A stretch of 64,000 bases of DNA, taken from NCBI GenBank assembly GCA_003342895.1, contig PTFA01000271.1, forward strand, positions 744,409-808,408, in the 5' to 3' direction. Below the pieces are notes generated by a model that saw only the letters and a program-made list of their open reading frames with translations, searched no databases and had not been told where the DNA came from. Origin of the DNA: Casuarius casuarius (Eukaryota > Chordata > Aves > Casuariiformes > Casuariidae). A program made the translations under genes and the position numbers. Below, piece after piece: positions 22,601-32,800 of the stretch. The stretch's first letter is position 1. The number at the start of each line of letters is the position of its first letter.

Positions 22601-24689
22601 AGATGCATGCTATTAAAGTATATGGAAGAAACAACAGTGTCGAAACCTGCAGCACGAGAGCTATTTTAACTTTACAGAGCTGCCAAATTGCTGGTCATGA
22701 TGTAAGGTGATAGTTTCCCTTAGGAAAGACATGCTATTGGGTTTTAACTGTGGAGACTGTATAGCCCACATACCATCACACATGGCTAAGTTTGGTTTAG
22801 AAGCAGAGCAAGGTAAAATTATTTGGTCGAAAGCTTTTTTTTTTTTTAAAGTGGAAAGGTCAAATTTGGACATACCAAAATGTTTCTTGAATTTGTCTAT
22901 TTTGTCAGTTACGCCTTTTGATAATGGATTTTTTTCCCCTTTTTATGTTATAGATGTTTTCTTTTTTATGTATTTTGTTGTAACATCTTCCAAGGCTACA
23001 TTCTGATTCATTTGTATTAGAACACCGATCTTTACATTTTTAATTAATTAAAAAGTATTATATATTATTTTAAAAGGTAGAATCTGAAATGAAACACTTT
23101 AAGTTGGATGAAACACACTGTTAAACTAAATATGAATATATTTATTTTTAAAAGTGATATCTTGATTCTCTCTCCCGTCTTGTCAACTTCAACATTTTTT
23201 ACTACTCTAGACTTGCCAATGAAAACAAACTATTAATTATCTGCTTACCTCTATGGATGGACATGAAGTAAAAATACTTACACAAACAGTGAACTTCCCT
23301 TTTCCATCCTACTCCCTGTTGGCAACATGGCACATCCCCTCCCATGCCAAGATCTGGCTTCTGGCAGTAGAAGAGGGTCTCCTTCATCGGGCATAGCAGG
23401 GAGATGTGGCCACCCCTCCATGTGATGTGGAGGAGAGTCCAGTGTGGAACACCTCATGGGAGGTAGCTGAGCACTGAATTCATGACATCTGTGGGGAGTT
23501 TCCTTGTTACTCTTGTCTTTTGTTGCCCACCCCTGGATGTTTGAATGACTCTGGTCCTGGGCTAAAAGCAACTGAGGCGGATTCATAAGCTCAAAGCCCC
23601 ACAGGCTGCAGCTCAGAGAGCTCCCTGGCTGAGATCTCACCTGCCCTGGCATGGCTCACCTTCACACATTCCCCCTTGACCCCACTCACCTGCCAAATGC
23701 TGCTGGCAGCATCAGCACAGAGGAGTGCTGTACAGCAAGGCGGGAACTCTCATTTCATGCCTTACTGAGTGAGAATGCAGTCAAAGCAGAGGCCTTATTG
23801 ACACTGTCAAATTATTCTCCCTCAGGGACTAAGTTTTTGCAGAGGCTATAAAGACACAAAATGATTAGTGATATCTGTATGTTTAAGGAGCAAAAAAGAG
23901 CACAGAGTAGAAGCAAAGTATCTTATAAAGACAGTACTGATGATCTTGCCCATTTTAAATCTGAGAACATAAACATGTTGCTTTCTGGTAACTAGAGAAT
24001 CAGCTTTTAATCTACTCTTTCCACCTCATTTTTTTGTATAGAAACTGCTGTCCTGCCATGGCCAGAAGAACTGTACTGTTCTAAAAAACACCAAAAGGAG
24101 ATTAAAAGACGACCACTGCTTTGCTCCTCAAGAAAATCCTCATGCCTCCAAAGCTAGAAGGAACCTCTTTAATGAATTCACTGCCTGTGAAGAGCAAGCC
24201 AGTCCTACCGTGGATAGCTGGGTCTTGCAGACTTTAGGATTAAAAGACATCAACACTATTGATGAATCCTTATCAGCTAACTACAGTGCCTTGTCCTCAG
24301 ACCTTGGAAAAGACACATACTGCCTGAGCCCCGGTGAAGCAAGAGACTATGGCCACACTGAGGGTGCGGCAGCAACTTATAGCTGTGGACAGATGCCTCC
24401 AGCCAACAGCAGTGCCCATTTGTGCAGTGAGGACTCTCCCTTCATTCCTCAGCTCTCTTCAGCACCATGTGTCTCCTCACCAATGCCACGCCTTTCCTCC
24501 CTCCCACCCTATGGGCTGCCTTATCTGACTAACAACTTGTCACCTAACAAAACAGAGGTGGCCTTCACAACATCTCTGAGTCCTCACCGCAATGTGAGAA
24601 CACACAGTTTCCACCAAGGACAAGCCTTCGTGTGCAGAGATGATGACGGAGGATGGAGATTCACCTGGGTGCCCAAGCAGGCTGAATAA
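19683..24689 (+). CDS. GMNC: GMNC (GEMC1), geminin coiled-coil domain-containing protein, five coding exons
   Basis: Nuclear coiled-coil regulator that switches on the multiciliated-cell programme (MCIDAS, FOXJ1, TP73 axis) together with E2F4/5-DP1; it was first described as a replication-initiation factor. The coding exons are 19683-19685, 20634-20790, 20938-21023, 22432-22548 and 24042-24689. They join to 1011 nt, giving 336 residues plus stop, against about 334 in human. All introns are GT-AG and the phases close (0, 1, 0, 0). Residues 2-82 are a variable N terminus ending in the conserved QLSSQLYRNKQ. Residues 83-121 are the coiled coil (KEEELARLHEENNNLRQYL). Residues 122-150 hold a basic patch. 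DSWVLQTLGLKD is conserved near residue 180. Residues about 300-336 form the C-terminal domain ending RFTWVPKQAE. Identity was recognised by family resemblance, not by a search. The paralogues MCIDAS and GMNN fit less well because their C termini and lengths differ. Confidence 0.96.
19686..20633 (+). other. GMNC intron 1
   Basis: 948 nt, donor gtaagt and acceptor tccgcag. It separates the start codon from the rest of the coding sequence. The first half is of ordinary composition; from about 20200 it enters the second CpG island. No repeat or RNA gene was recognised inside. Confidence 0.85.
20634..20790 (+). CDS. GMNC: GMNC coding exon 2
   Basis: Acceptor cctccgcag ends at 20633 and donor gtaagt starts at 20791. 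The exon encodes residues 2-53 plus the first base of Gly54 (phase 1). The product is rich in Pro, Ala and Cys; the recognisable block is KETWVAVCAAE, which parallels STETWVSFWAAG of mammalian GMNC. The exon lies inside a CpG island and is far GC-richer than exons 4 and 5, so its amino-acid drift probably reflects base composition. Confidence 0.9.
20938..21023 (+). CDS. GMNC: GMNC coding exon 3
   Basis: Acceptor gcccag ends at 20937 and donor gtaagg starts at 21024. The exon completes Gly54 and encodes residues 55-82, ending QLSSQLYRNKQ, the conserved stretch just ahead of the coiled coil. A second acceptor 18 nt upstream (cccccag ending at 20919) is also in frame and would add six residues. 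The downstream site is preferred because a branch-point-like gctaac lies about 25 nt before it, too close to serve the upstream site. Confidence 0.92.
21024..22431 (+). other. GMNC intron 3
   Basis: 1408 nt, donor gtaagg and acceptor attccacag. It contains a 17-nt T tract (21499-21515) and a non-autonomous hAT element (21721-21894). Composition drops abruptly from CpG island to ordinary AT-rich sequence. No other gene is seen. Confidence 0.85.
21721..21894. mobile_element. Non-autonomous hAT (Charlie-type) DNA transposon, in GMNC intron 3
   Basis: Begins cagtggttttcagcctgtgg and ends caaaaaccactg, so the terminal inverted repeats are CAGTGGTTTT / AAAACCACTG with one extra A. The 174-bp length and terminal motif resemble MER5/Charlie-like elements. 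The flanking octamers (gtttagat and gttcaact) agree at only 5 of 8 positions, as a decayed 8-bp target duplication would. No transposase. Confidence 0.65.
22432..22548 (+). CDS. GMNC: GMNC coding exon 4: geminin-family coiled coil
   Basis: Acceptor tattccacag ends at 22431; the donor is the weaker gtattg at 22549. The exon is exactly 39 codons, phase 0 at both ends, residues 83-121. It encodes the leucine- and glutamate-rich coiled coil (LLQKEEELARLHEENNNLRQ, then YLNSALIKCLEEKAK) by which geminin-family proteins homo- and heterodimerise, including binding to geminin. It is the most strongly conserved exon, and skipping it would keep the frame while deleting the dimerisation helix. Confidence 0.97.
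22549..24041 (+). other. GMNC intron 4
   Basis: 1493 nt, donor gtattg (weak match to consensus) and acceptor ttttgtatag. The first half is AT-rich with T tracts; the middle (about 23280-23700) is more GC-balanced. No repeat family or exon was recognised. Confidence 0.85.
24042..24689 (+). CDS. GMNC: GMNC coding exon 5: basic patch and C-terminal domain
   Basis: Acceptor ttttttgtatag ends at 24041; TAA stop is at 24687-24689. The exon encodes residues 122-336. It begins KLLSCHGQKN, carries a basic cluster (KNTKRRLK), then the conserved DSWVLQTLGLKDINTIDE and ANYSAL, a Ser/Pro-rich low-complexity middle, and the conserved end (NKTEVAFTTSLSPHRN, THSFHQGQAFV, GGWRFTWVPKQ). By family knowledge the C-terminal segment contacts E2F4/5-DP1. 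The first internal in-frame Met of the whole protein lies here, at residue 239. Confidence 0.96.
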   Translation, partial: KLLSCHGQKNCTVLKNTKRRLKDDHCFAPQENPHASKARRNLFNEFTACEEQASPTVDSWVLQTLGLKDINTIDESLSANYSALSSDLGKDTYCLSPGEARDYGHTEGAAATYSCGQMPPANSSAHLCSEDSPFIPQLSSAPCVSSPMPRLSSLPPYGLPYLTNNLSPNKTEVAFTTSLSPHRNVRTHSFHQGQAFVCRDDDGGWRFTWVPKQAE

Positions 24690-25980
24690 GGCACCTGCTT
24701 CAAGGGCCACCTGTAGGGAAAACAGAAGACAGACAGTTCATCTTGTGCTTGAGACCAGTTCAGGCAACCGAAAAGATTTCCCTTCTGGGCTCTGTTAAAT
24801 GCTACTCTCTTACCCACCCGCTCCTCACTCCCTCCTAGATTTTCACAGGAGCAGCTCCAGATTGCACTTGGACATGTGTCTGTCCCAAGCCAGATGTACA
24901 AATTAGATCTATTTCTCTTGTGCCTATGATGAGAGACCTACTTTTATTTGCTTCATGTTTTTTGTATCATCAGCTATTCCTTGCCAACTGGTAGCTTCCA
25001 AACTGGACTGCTTTCAGCACCAACAGTCACTACCACATGAACCAAATTGGAAGGGATTTGGGGAATACAGTTTGGAAATATCACATCTATCACAGATGTC
25101 CACGGATGACAAAGAAGGCATAGGTCAGTGGCTGAGGATCAGCAGTTTCTAAGTGATTTGGGTATCTCTTGGCTACATAGATTGCCTTGGATTGAGGCAA
25201 CCGTGGTGTTTATTAATGAGCTACACGAGGCTGATCTACCTGCACTCATGTGGAGCTATCATTTTTTGACCATGCCTCAGAATAAACAGGATTTGCTTCT
25301 ATTGCCTGGAGGCTACTTAGTTACAAGTAATTCAGCAAATTTAGGGGATTTCTTCTGCTGTGATTAGAAGACTAATGTGTTTACTGCATTATGTTTTAAA
25401 GGTATTTTAACTGTCAGATAAATGGAGTTTAAAAAGTTTGAGCCCTGTCTCTCACCCACTCTAGCTATAGAACAGGAACTAGACCTGGAGATTTTGTAAA
25501 GCAGAATAATGACACTGCCATCACCAGCCAAGGCCCTGGCCCAATATATTAGTGACAGGAGTTTTCTCATGCGTGGATAACAGGCACTGAGTGCACCTCT
25601 CTCCTGCAAAGGATTCATTCCTTTCACGTGCAACATACCATCAGCCTCTCAATGGATTTTCTTCCATGTTTACTTGCCTGATGTTGGAAGCCCTTGTAAA
25701 AGGGAGCTACTCATGGCTACACAAGCAGTTTTTGTGGCTTCAGTGAGGCTTTTTGCAACATCAAGAGCTGCACATGTGAAACTGGAGATTTGCTTTCCAG
25801 GGAACAACTTCTTGACCTCTTTGTCCTGCTCTCTGGGATTATATAGAGATTCGTCTGCCCGTCAGCCCTGACTTGTACTCCAGGTGTTCCTGTTAATATG
25901 AACAGGTCAGAGCTGCTTCCCATTTCCCTCCGTCCATGCTTCCTATGTGAAATGTTTCTCCTGGTTTGGGGAGGCATTAT
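24690..25980 (+). other. Probable GMNC 3' UTR and downstream flank
   Basis: Follows the stop codon with no recognisable coding sequence. Several short open frames have no domain. The end of the 3' UTR depends on which poly(A) signal is used. Confidence 0.5.
25281..25286 (+). terminator. Alternative candidate GMNC poly(A) signal
   Basis: First AATAAA after the stop codon, about 590 nt downstream. The following 40 nt contain a moderately T-rich stretch (gatttgcttctattgcctgg). It would give a short 3' UTR. Confidence 0.25.
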
Positions 25981-26050
25981 CACTTAGTGGTTAGACTGGT
26001 TGATTGGGAACCACAGTCTTAAACACCAGCTCTTGCCTGGCTGTATCCCT
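25981..26050 (+). repeat. MIR-type SINE fragment (tRNA-like 5' part)
   Basis: Contains ttagtggttaga (A-box region), tgattgggaaccacagtctt and cagctcttgcc, in the order of the MIR consensus 'tagtggttagagcac…gggaatcagga…ccagctctgcc'. The B box is decayed. Confidence 0.55.
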
Positions 26051-28449
26051 GTCAAGCAGTGGTGTTCTGAAGCTAAGATCATCACTGTCTCAAGGATGCT
26101 TTAAAATCTCTGCTCTAGCACTGTGCAGAACTGTTAGTAACACTACTAATAATATGAAGTCAACTGATATGAAGTAAGCTCACCAGTAATGTTTTGTTAC
26201 CTTTGTTTTCTACTTTACAGTAGTTTGATGCCTAAGTCATAGAAATAAAGGGAGTTATTTGGTTATTCTTTCTTTCAGTATGGTCCCAGTGACATTAAGG
26301 AACCACTCACATAAGTAAAAATAAACATATGTGAGATTTCCTTTGAGTTGCTTATTTTTCTATAGAAAACTAGCTATTCTTTTATTTTTAGAGGATAAAA
26401 GTGTCTTCTAAATAGCCTCTTGTGCCTTAGAATTGCAGTATTTGGGATTGTCCATCAGGAGCCATAGTCATTTCCAAGAAGACTTTTAAACAAACAAATA
26501 ACTCCACATATCTGTGTAGTAGCTTTAAAGTGATAGAACAGACTTTCAGAATAGGCAATTTGAAAGCATTTATTGCAGGCATTATTGTCCTGGATTAAAA
26601 AAAAAAGAACATGGAAAAAGTACAACAGTTTGTTTGGGGGTTCTATTGTGGCCACCTGAAGAAAACTGGTCAGATAAGACCAATGTATCTACAGCACTTT
26701 TCTGCTTTTAAATGAAAGCCGGAAAAAAATCCTGTCTTACAAACAACTCATTTCTTTTTCAATTCATTTCTATTAACATTCTCTTGACCTACTATAAAGG
26801 GTAGATTGAAGAAAATGCTCTTGTTACTAAAGTTCTTATTGTAGCATGCGGTAGTACAGAGTGTAGAAAATGCCTGTCCTTAACATAAGGATGTGATGGG
26901 AGACCCTGGTGTGTGTAATGATGTGGGATGAACAATATGCAGGAAATAAATAGACAGTGCAACTAGAGGATTACATCCGCTGCAGCTCTATATGCCACAT
27001 CTTTAAAGCAGCCATAAAACAGGAGCAGAGGAAGATCTGTCTATGTATTCCAATGCTATTGAATGCTATAGTTTATGGATTTTGATATTATGGAGTCAGC
27101 AGCAGTTACAAATATAATTTTAGTCCTGTCAATTAAATTAAATTTAGTCCTGTCCATTAAATCATGTTATGTTTTTTTTTTTTAAATAAAGAGAGAGAAA
27201 GTCATTCCCCCTCTTTGACACTTCCTTTCCACATTTTTAGATCACTGCATGTGAGAACATCTCCTTCTGGGGAGAGCTGGCACAAGGCAGTCATATCTCT
27301 GATACAACCTCAAAGTAGGGTATCAGAGAACCTAATAGGTGCTTGAACCTTTGCTACCCTTTTGGAGAGGGATGACTGGCCCTCTTGTCTCTTAGCAAAT
27401 AAATTATAGATATAAGTGAACTGTTTGATGAATAATTTACCTAAATGCAACCTCCTCTTCTTGTGGGTTCCTGAGTTTTACTCAACACGGAAGTGTTGAA
27501 TTCTGTGGCAGGGATTTCTGTCCAAGCATGGCCTACTGGAGCTCATTTGGGCAGAGGTTCCCATGGTGCTGCTCCTGTCAGCTGACTGGTGCCACTGTCT
27601 TGCACATGCAAACTTAAAATTCAGGTTTAGACTGCTTGAGGAAAGGACTCTGCAATCTGCTCTGTGTGAGCAATGCTGCTTATTGCTGTAATGGAGGGAG
27701 CATGCTGGAGAGGAAACCAAAAAAGTTTCCAAAGCAAACATTTAGGGGATTTTTTTTTTCCTGACAGTAATCATTTCTAATACAAAGAAAATGGGCTGTG
27801 TTTCCTTAGGAATGCTAGCATAATTTGAACAAATCTTTCCTGAGTTATCGTGAACAACAGTACAAACAAGCTGCCTTTTTTCTAACACCAATCCACAGCA
27901 AGCAAGTCAGCCCTAAGGCAAGGACTGGAACATCTCTGGTTTTCTGTTTCTCTTTAAAATAGTGATACTCCCGCTGAATTCAGTGGTACACTTCTCATTG
28001 AAGAGAAGTCCCAATGACCATACTCTTCCTTTGGTTAAATGTTGCTCCTACTGCCACAAGAAAGCCAAAGCATCACACTTCCTTGGTCTGCAGAGACAAG
28101 AAAGAGCAGGTCTTGCCCATACAGAGCCTGAAGTGGGCTTTGAGATGGTTGTTCAGCTCTGGTTTAGGTTTTATGCCTCTTGTGTGTCCTTTTTGTCTCC
28201 ATTCCCAGTGCTGAAACAGAGCTAGACCCACACTGCTACTCATGGAGAGTGTGATGTAATGCCGCAGAGACAGCTAGAGATCAACAGGAATGAAAGCAAA
28301 AAGTGGAAATATAAACCAGTGCTTTACACAGCCGTCACAACTAGGGAGTCAGGAGATAACAGAGATGAGGGAGGGTTGCAGCTTTATGCTGATGGGTCTG
28401 TTCTTGTAACTTCAAAAGCAAGTCAGGCAGCTGCAATAGAGGAGCAGGG
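26051..28449. other. Intergenic 3' of GMNC
   Basis: AT-rich, no gene recognised. A 20-bp near-perfect direct duplication (tttagtcctgtcaattaaat) lies at 27118-27137 and 27143-27162. Several AATAAA hexamers are present. Confidence 0.5.
26244..26249 (+). terminator. Candidate GMNC poly(A) signal
   Basis: AATAAA followed within 10-30 nt by a T/GT-rich stretch (ttatttggttattctttc), about 1.55 kb after the stop codon. Other AATAAA hexamers on the plus strand lie at 25281 and 26320, and further downstream at 26945 and 27185. Which one is used cannot be told from sequence. Confidence 0.35.
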
Positions 28450-28522
28450 GGCAAAGTTCTGGGTTCTGATGTTGCCTCTGGTAATGCACTTAATCTCTGT
28501 ACTTTGGCTTCTGTTGGTTCCA
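28450..28522 (+). repeat. MIR-type SINE fragment
   Basis: Shows gttctgggttctgatgttgc, ctctggtaatgcacttaatc and tctgtactttggcttctg, parallel to MIR 'cctgggttct…agctctgccact…cacttaacctctctgtgcctcagttt'. Diverged. Confidence 0.55.
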
Positions 28523-29114
28523 ACACTGGACCAGTTTGTAGCAATTTGAAGAGAAAACATGACTTGCTGCTGCAAACTGTATGAAAAATTCCCTCTTGCC
28601 AAGGAGGAGCATTAGGCCCATATACCTCTAGGATGGGGAACTATGACTTGAATGGTCTGGAGGCACTAGGAGGTCCTTTGGGCAGTGGAGAACTTCATTG
28701 TCTGTAAATATCCATCTTATATTAACATAGTTGGTTTATTTTTTTATTTGAAGTTTGGTTGCTTTGTTATGTGAATGGAACCTGCACATTTTAAAACAAT
28801 CCATGTCTTTAGAAATATGAGCTAATAGAAATGGAAGCTAATTTAACACTTAATATGTTGATGTTTATGATTTGTGTGTGATTGAAAAAGGTTATAATTA
28901 TATGTAAGAGTCAATTTTACTATTTTCATTAAGTTATGTCTAATAAAACTTGAAATAACATCTAATTGAAGCAACTCTCTTCTCACAACTGCCTACTTAA
29001 ATATCTATTAAACATTGAAGCTGTTGCTCACACTGCACAGCACAATGCCTAGCACGTAAAGCCCTCTCCAGAGGATGCAAATTGCGTACAAGCACTAGCA
29101 CCCACTCAAGATGT
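28523..29114. other. AT-rich spacer before the minisatellite
   Basis: No gene. AATAAA occurs at about 28941 in a T-rich context. Composition changes abruptly at about 29010, where the CAGCTG-rich sequence begins. Confidence 0.45.
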
Positions 29115-29690
29115 CCCAGCTGAACTATTGCTGGCCCAGCTGTGCAGTCAAGGACAGTTGATTCCCAGCTGTTCTGTAGCATGCCCAGCTGTGCAACCAA
29201 GGGTCCAGCTGCTCTGGAGGATGCCTAGCAGTGCTGCTGCATGGCCAGCTGTGCAGCTGATGGCCCTGGTGTGCCAGCATCAGCCCAACTGTACCAATCC
29301 ATATGCAGCTGTCCAGGTGAGACCACAGTGCATCCCCAGATGTACAGAAAAGGCCCCGGACAGATGATCCGGCCATGCTCAGCAGCGTTACAGAGGCCCC
29401 AGCTGCACTGATGCCTGCACTTGTCCTGCAGCAGCCCCAGCTGTGCCTGAGCAGCTGTCCTGCCCTTTACTAGCCTTGTCTGTTCCTGTGCAGCTGAGGC
29501 ACTGTCACAGGCAGTGCAGATAGACGCCAGCTGTGCCAGTGCATGCCAGCTGTGCATCGAGGCCCCAGCTATTCCGTCCCTGGCCGGCTGCGCAGCAATG
29601 CTGCCCACCTGTGCAGGAATCACCCAGCTCTTCCCGTCTGCCCAGCTGTGCAGTGCCTTCCCCAGCTGTGCCGGTCCGCCCAGCTGCGCG
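29115..29690. repeat. Degenerate 19-20-bp minisatellite, unit about CCCAGCTGTGCNNNNNNATG
   Basis: CCAGCTG-type cores start at 29164, 29184, 29204, 29224, 29244, 29264, 29284 and 29304, exactly 20 bp apart. They recur at about 19-20 bp from 29526 to 29680 (29527, 29546, 29565, 29584, 29605, 29624, 29642, 29662, 29680). Between 29324 and 29520 the units are eroded. Many units hold CAGCTG, an E-box and PvuII palindrome. Since 20 is not a multiple of 3, the repeat cycles through all frames, which explains the 196-codon minus-strand open frame with repeated AQLG and HSWA. Confidence 0.85.
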
Positions 29691-29870
29691 GCGAGCCCCG
29701 CTGCCCGCGGCCTCTCCGGCGCTGTCCAAGGTGCTGAAGCGCCGCGCCACTGCACGCGGGAAGTGCGCTCTCCCCGCGGGGCTGCGGGCCCGGCGCAGGC
29801 CGCGGTGGCAGACAAAGGGCAGGTCAGTTACCAGCGACTCCCGGTGCTGGTAGGACCGGGTCACCCGTGA
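29672..29870. promoter_or_regulatory. Small CpG-rich patch at the end of the minisatellite
   Basis: About 200 bp with dense CpG (for example cagctgcgcggcgagc, ccgcgggg) in AT-rich surroundings. It includes CGCGGGAAGTGCG (ETS/E2F-like, about 29755-29767) and GTTACCAGCGAC, near an RFX X-box, at about 29828-29840. It could be a small promoter or enhancer, or simply unmethylated repeat-derived sequence. Confidence 0.45.
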
Positions 29871-32800
29871 CTGTCGCTGATTAGAAATACGAGCTTTCTT
29901 TCATCTCTTGAGGTAATCTGTGCGTCATAAGACTACAAGTAAGGAACAAGGGGAGAAATCCTGTGCACAGAGCAGCATCTTTGGTAAACGCAATTGACAC
30001 AGTTTACGAGTACACACAGTGCTGGGCTCCTCTGTGCAGTCTCTGAGCTAGCTGGATAACATCCAAGCACATTCCTGAGTCTGCACGTCCAAGTATCTTA
30101 CTACATATCACTGCAGGTAGAGCAAGCGTCTTTTGGAAAACTCCCCTCATTGGTGTTACAGACTGCACTTTATCCCAGATATAGAAGAATGCAGAGATAT
30201 ACTCTAATTGCCCCCAGCTAGGACAGTCAAACCAAAAAAAATCCCTGTGATCTTTGAGAAGCATCATCCCCTCTAATCTCTGAAGCATGTGCATGTTTTA
30301 TTTCACATATGATACCAAGCTTAATAAGTGAAGCTGAACTGAACTACAGCAACATAATTGTTACTAGAGATTTAGAATCATCATTACTTTATTTTTTATG
30401 TTATAGGATTAACTAGACTATCCAGACAGGAATATGGTCTCTACTCTATGAGGAATTGTATTCAAAGTTGTAGCAGTTCTCTGATTTAACTCTGATCTCA
30501 GTTGCATTCATTAGGATGCCAGTTAGCCCCTCTGCTTTCTAAAAAGTTTTTTCTAAGTTGCACCATTGTAAATAGGACTCCCCCCCCAAAAAAAAATCAA
30601 GTGTTTCATTGTACTTTTTCCAACATTCACTCCAGATTTACATGCTAATCAGCTGCTAAGACAATTTCCAGTAATCAAGGGAAAGAACATAAGAACTGCC
30701 TTTCCACTGATCCCCTATTCTTTGCCTTCTAGTCCCATTTGAATCCCAGCAATGCAAAACTATGTGACAATTGCAAACAATAGTAAAAAAGAGTGGAAAA
30801 GGAAAATTCTCTAAATAGAAAGTTTCCATGCAGATCCGTTTAGTTTTAAGCAGGGTTGATGTTTCTTTGCTTAGAGAAACACACAGTTCCAGAACACAAG
30901 TAACTGCATTGTCCCAGAAGTGTGCACTCCTGGCTAACGAAAGACAAAATCCTAAACAGACAGACAATAGCATAGCCCAGATGAGCTCTACTTACAAGCT
31001 CTGAATTTTACTGTGAATGAGGTAGAATTTGCTCCAGCAGTTTGACTCACTTATGACTGTTGCATCTGCTTTGAATTTCAGTTTCCTCACTTGGACCTAG
31101 AATTAAACAGAACAAGTGGGAATTAAATGATCCCTTCTTGCTCCAGAGCAAGATACAGAGGTAATTTTGATTCCCTGTGGGTCATGAAATACTTAATGGT
31201 ACCTTTCGGCAAGTAAAAGGAGAAGTCCTGATTTAATACTAGTAGGCATTGTTTAAATTTGCCAGCTTCAGTTTCCTTCCAAGGAATAGTAATCTGTTTT
31301 TTTCTTTTCTTTTTTTTACCTTCTTACCTGAAATAGTCAACACTGCTGTGCAAAAGCTATTGTGTTCCTCCACAAAAATTCATTTCAGCAATAGTATTTT
31401 TCTGAAAGAAATGGTTCTTTTCTGCAGTCTGTAAAAATTACACAAACCCACTAAAATCAGCATGAGCTAGTACTACCCCCGAGAACAAAATGGAGCTGAA
31501 AGTTTTAAGTTTCTTCTTACTGAAAGACCTTTTATCAGTATGAAATATCATTACCTCAATGGCCCTGTGGCTATTTTAGAGGTGTATAAACATTTGCTGC
31601 CTATCTGTTAGCCATTCAGTTACTAAGATCTTGATACTGTGTAAATATTTAACTACAATAGAGGATATAAATCAGAGAAAGTGATTCTGTTTCATTCCAC
31701 TGGTGGCAGTAAATCACAGTCTATTCAGACTACTGGGCTACACCCTGGCTGAGCTGTGAACAGTGATGGATATTATCTAGAATTCCTTATAAAGTTAGTC
31801 CTAATTAATTTAGACTTTGCAGGGAGAAAACTAGCAGCATACCACAAATCCAGAAACCAAGGGCACTTCCAGACAGTTTTGCTAGATTGACCAGAAAGGG
31901 AAAAGCTACCAGTACTCAACTTTTGAAGCAGGTCTCCAGGGAATGTGACTAGAACACACAAAAAGGCACTGAGAGCAGGTACAGCTGAGTCTGAGCTGCT
32001 GGATACTAAAGGCAAAGAGGCAGCAGAGGGAAGGAATGGCTAGTAATGGGCAAATCCTCATTTCATTCATTTTCTAGTATAGGCAGTCAAATAGGGCTGA
32101 TTATATTTAGAGGCAGCAGCACTGTGGGACACAAAACTAGAATGATCCAGGTTTCTGTGCTCTGCACTGTAACAGAGGCCCAGGAGTCTGTCAAAGAAGT
32201 AGACATCACGTGCACTGGTGCTGCTGCTCCAGACATGCAACATGGTACTCTCCATCACATGGGGACATACTGTGTCTTGTTCCCTAAATACACTTCAAAC
32301 AGAGCCAAAGAGTGTCCAAGGACATGGCTTTTTCTGTGAGAACTGCAAATGCCTGGGCATGTGCCTAGCTTTAACAACAGCCACCAGGGACTGAGCTACT
32401 GACATTCCTCCAGTGAACTGCCACTGCACTGCCCTCTCTGTGGCTCTGCAACGCACGAGTCTTTGGGCCAGCTCTGGGCCAGGATGATTGGCCACTCTTG
32501 CCCATTTCTAAACAATACGAAGTACTGCTGCTGCCTGGTGTTCTCCATCTCAGAACTTGCTTATTCTTACCTCCTCATTGCTACTTGTGTCATCCTCTGC
32601 CTCCAAAGCACATTGGCAAGAGGAGCAACGAAATTCACCTCAGTAGTTTACAGAAATCTGCTATGACCTTGAAAGGGTCACCAAGGGGCCTACGGACCAT
32701 CTGGCTTCAGAAAATAGAGTAGGAGGGGGATGCTCATGCTAGCAATGCATCATTGCCCTGCTGTGCCTCATCCAGAACCTTTGCTTATCCTCCACTTTAC

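Noticed and set aside
29225..29864. Minus-strand open frame of 196 codons with repeated AQLG and HSWA
   Set aside because: It is the translation of the 20-bp minisatellite, which cycles through all frames; no start context or domain.
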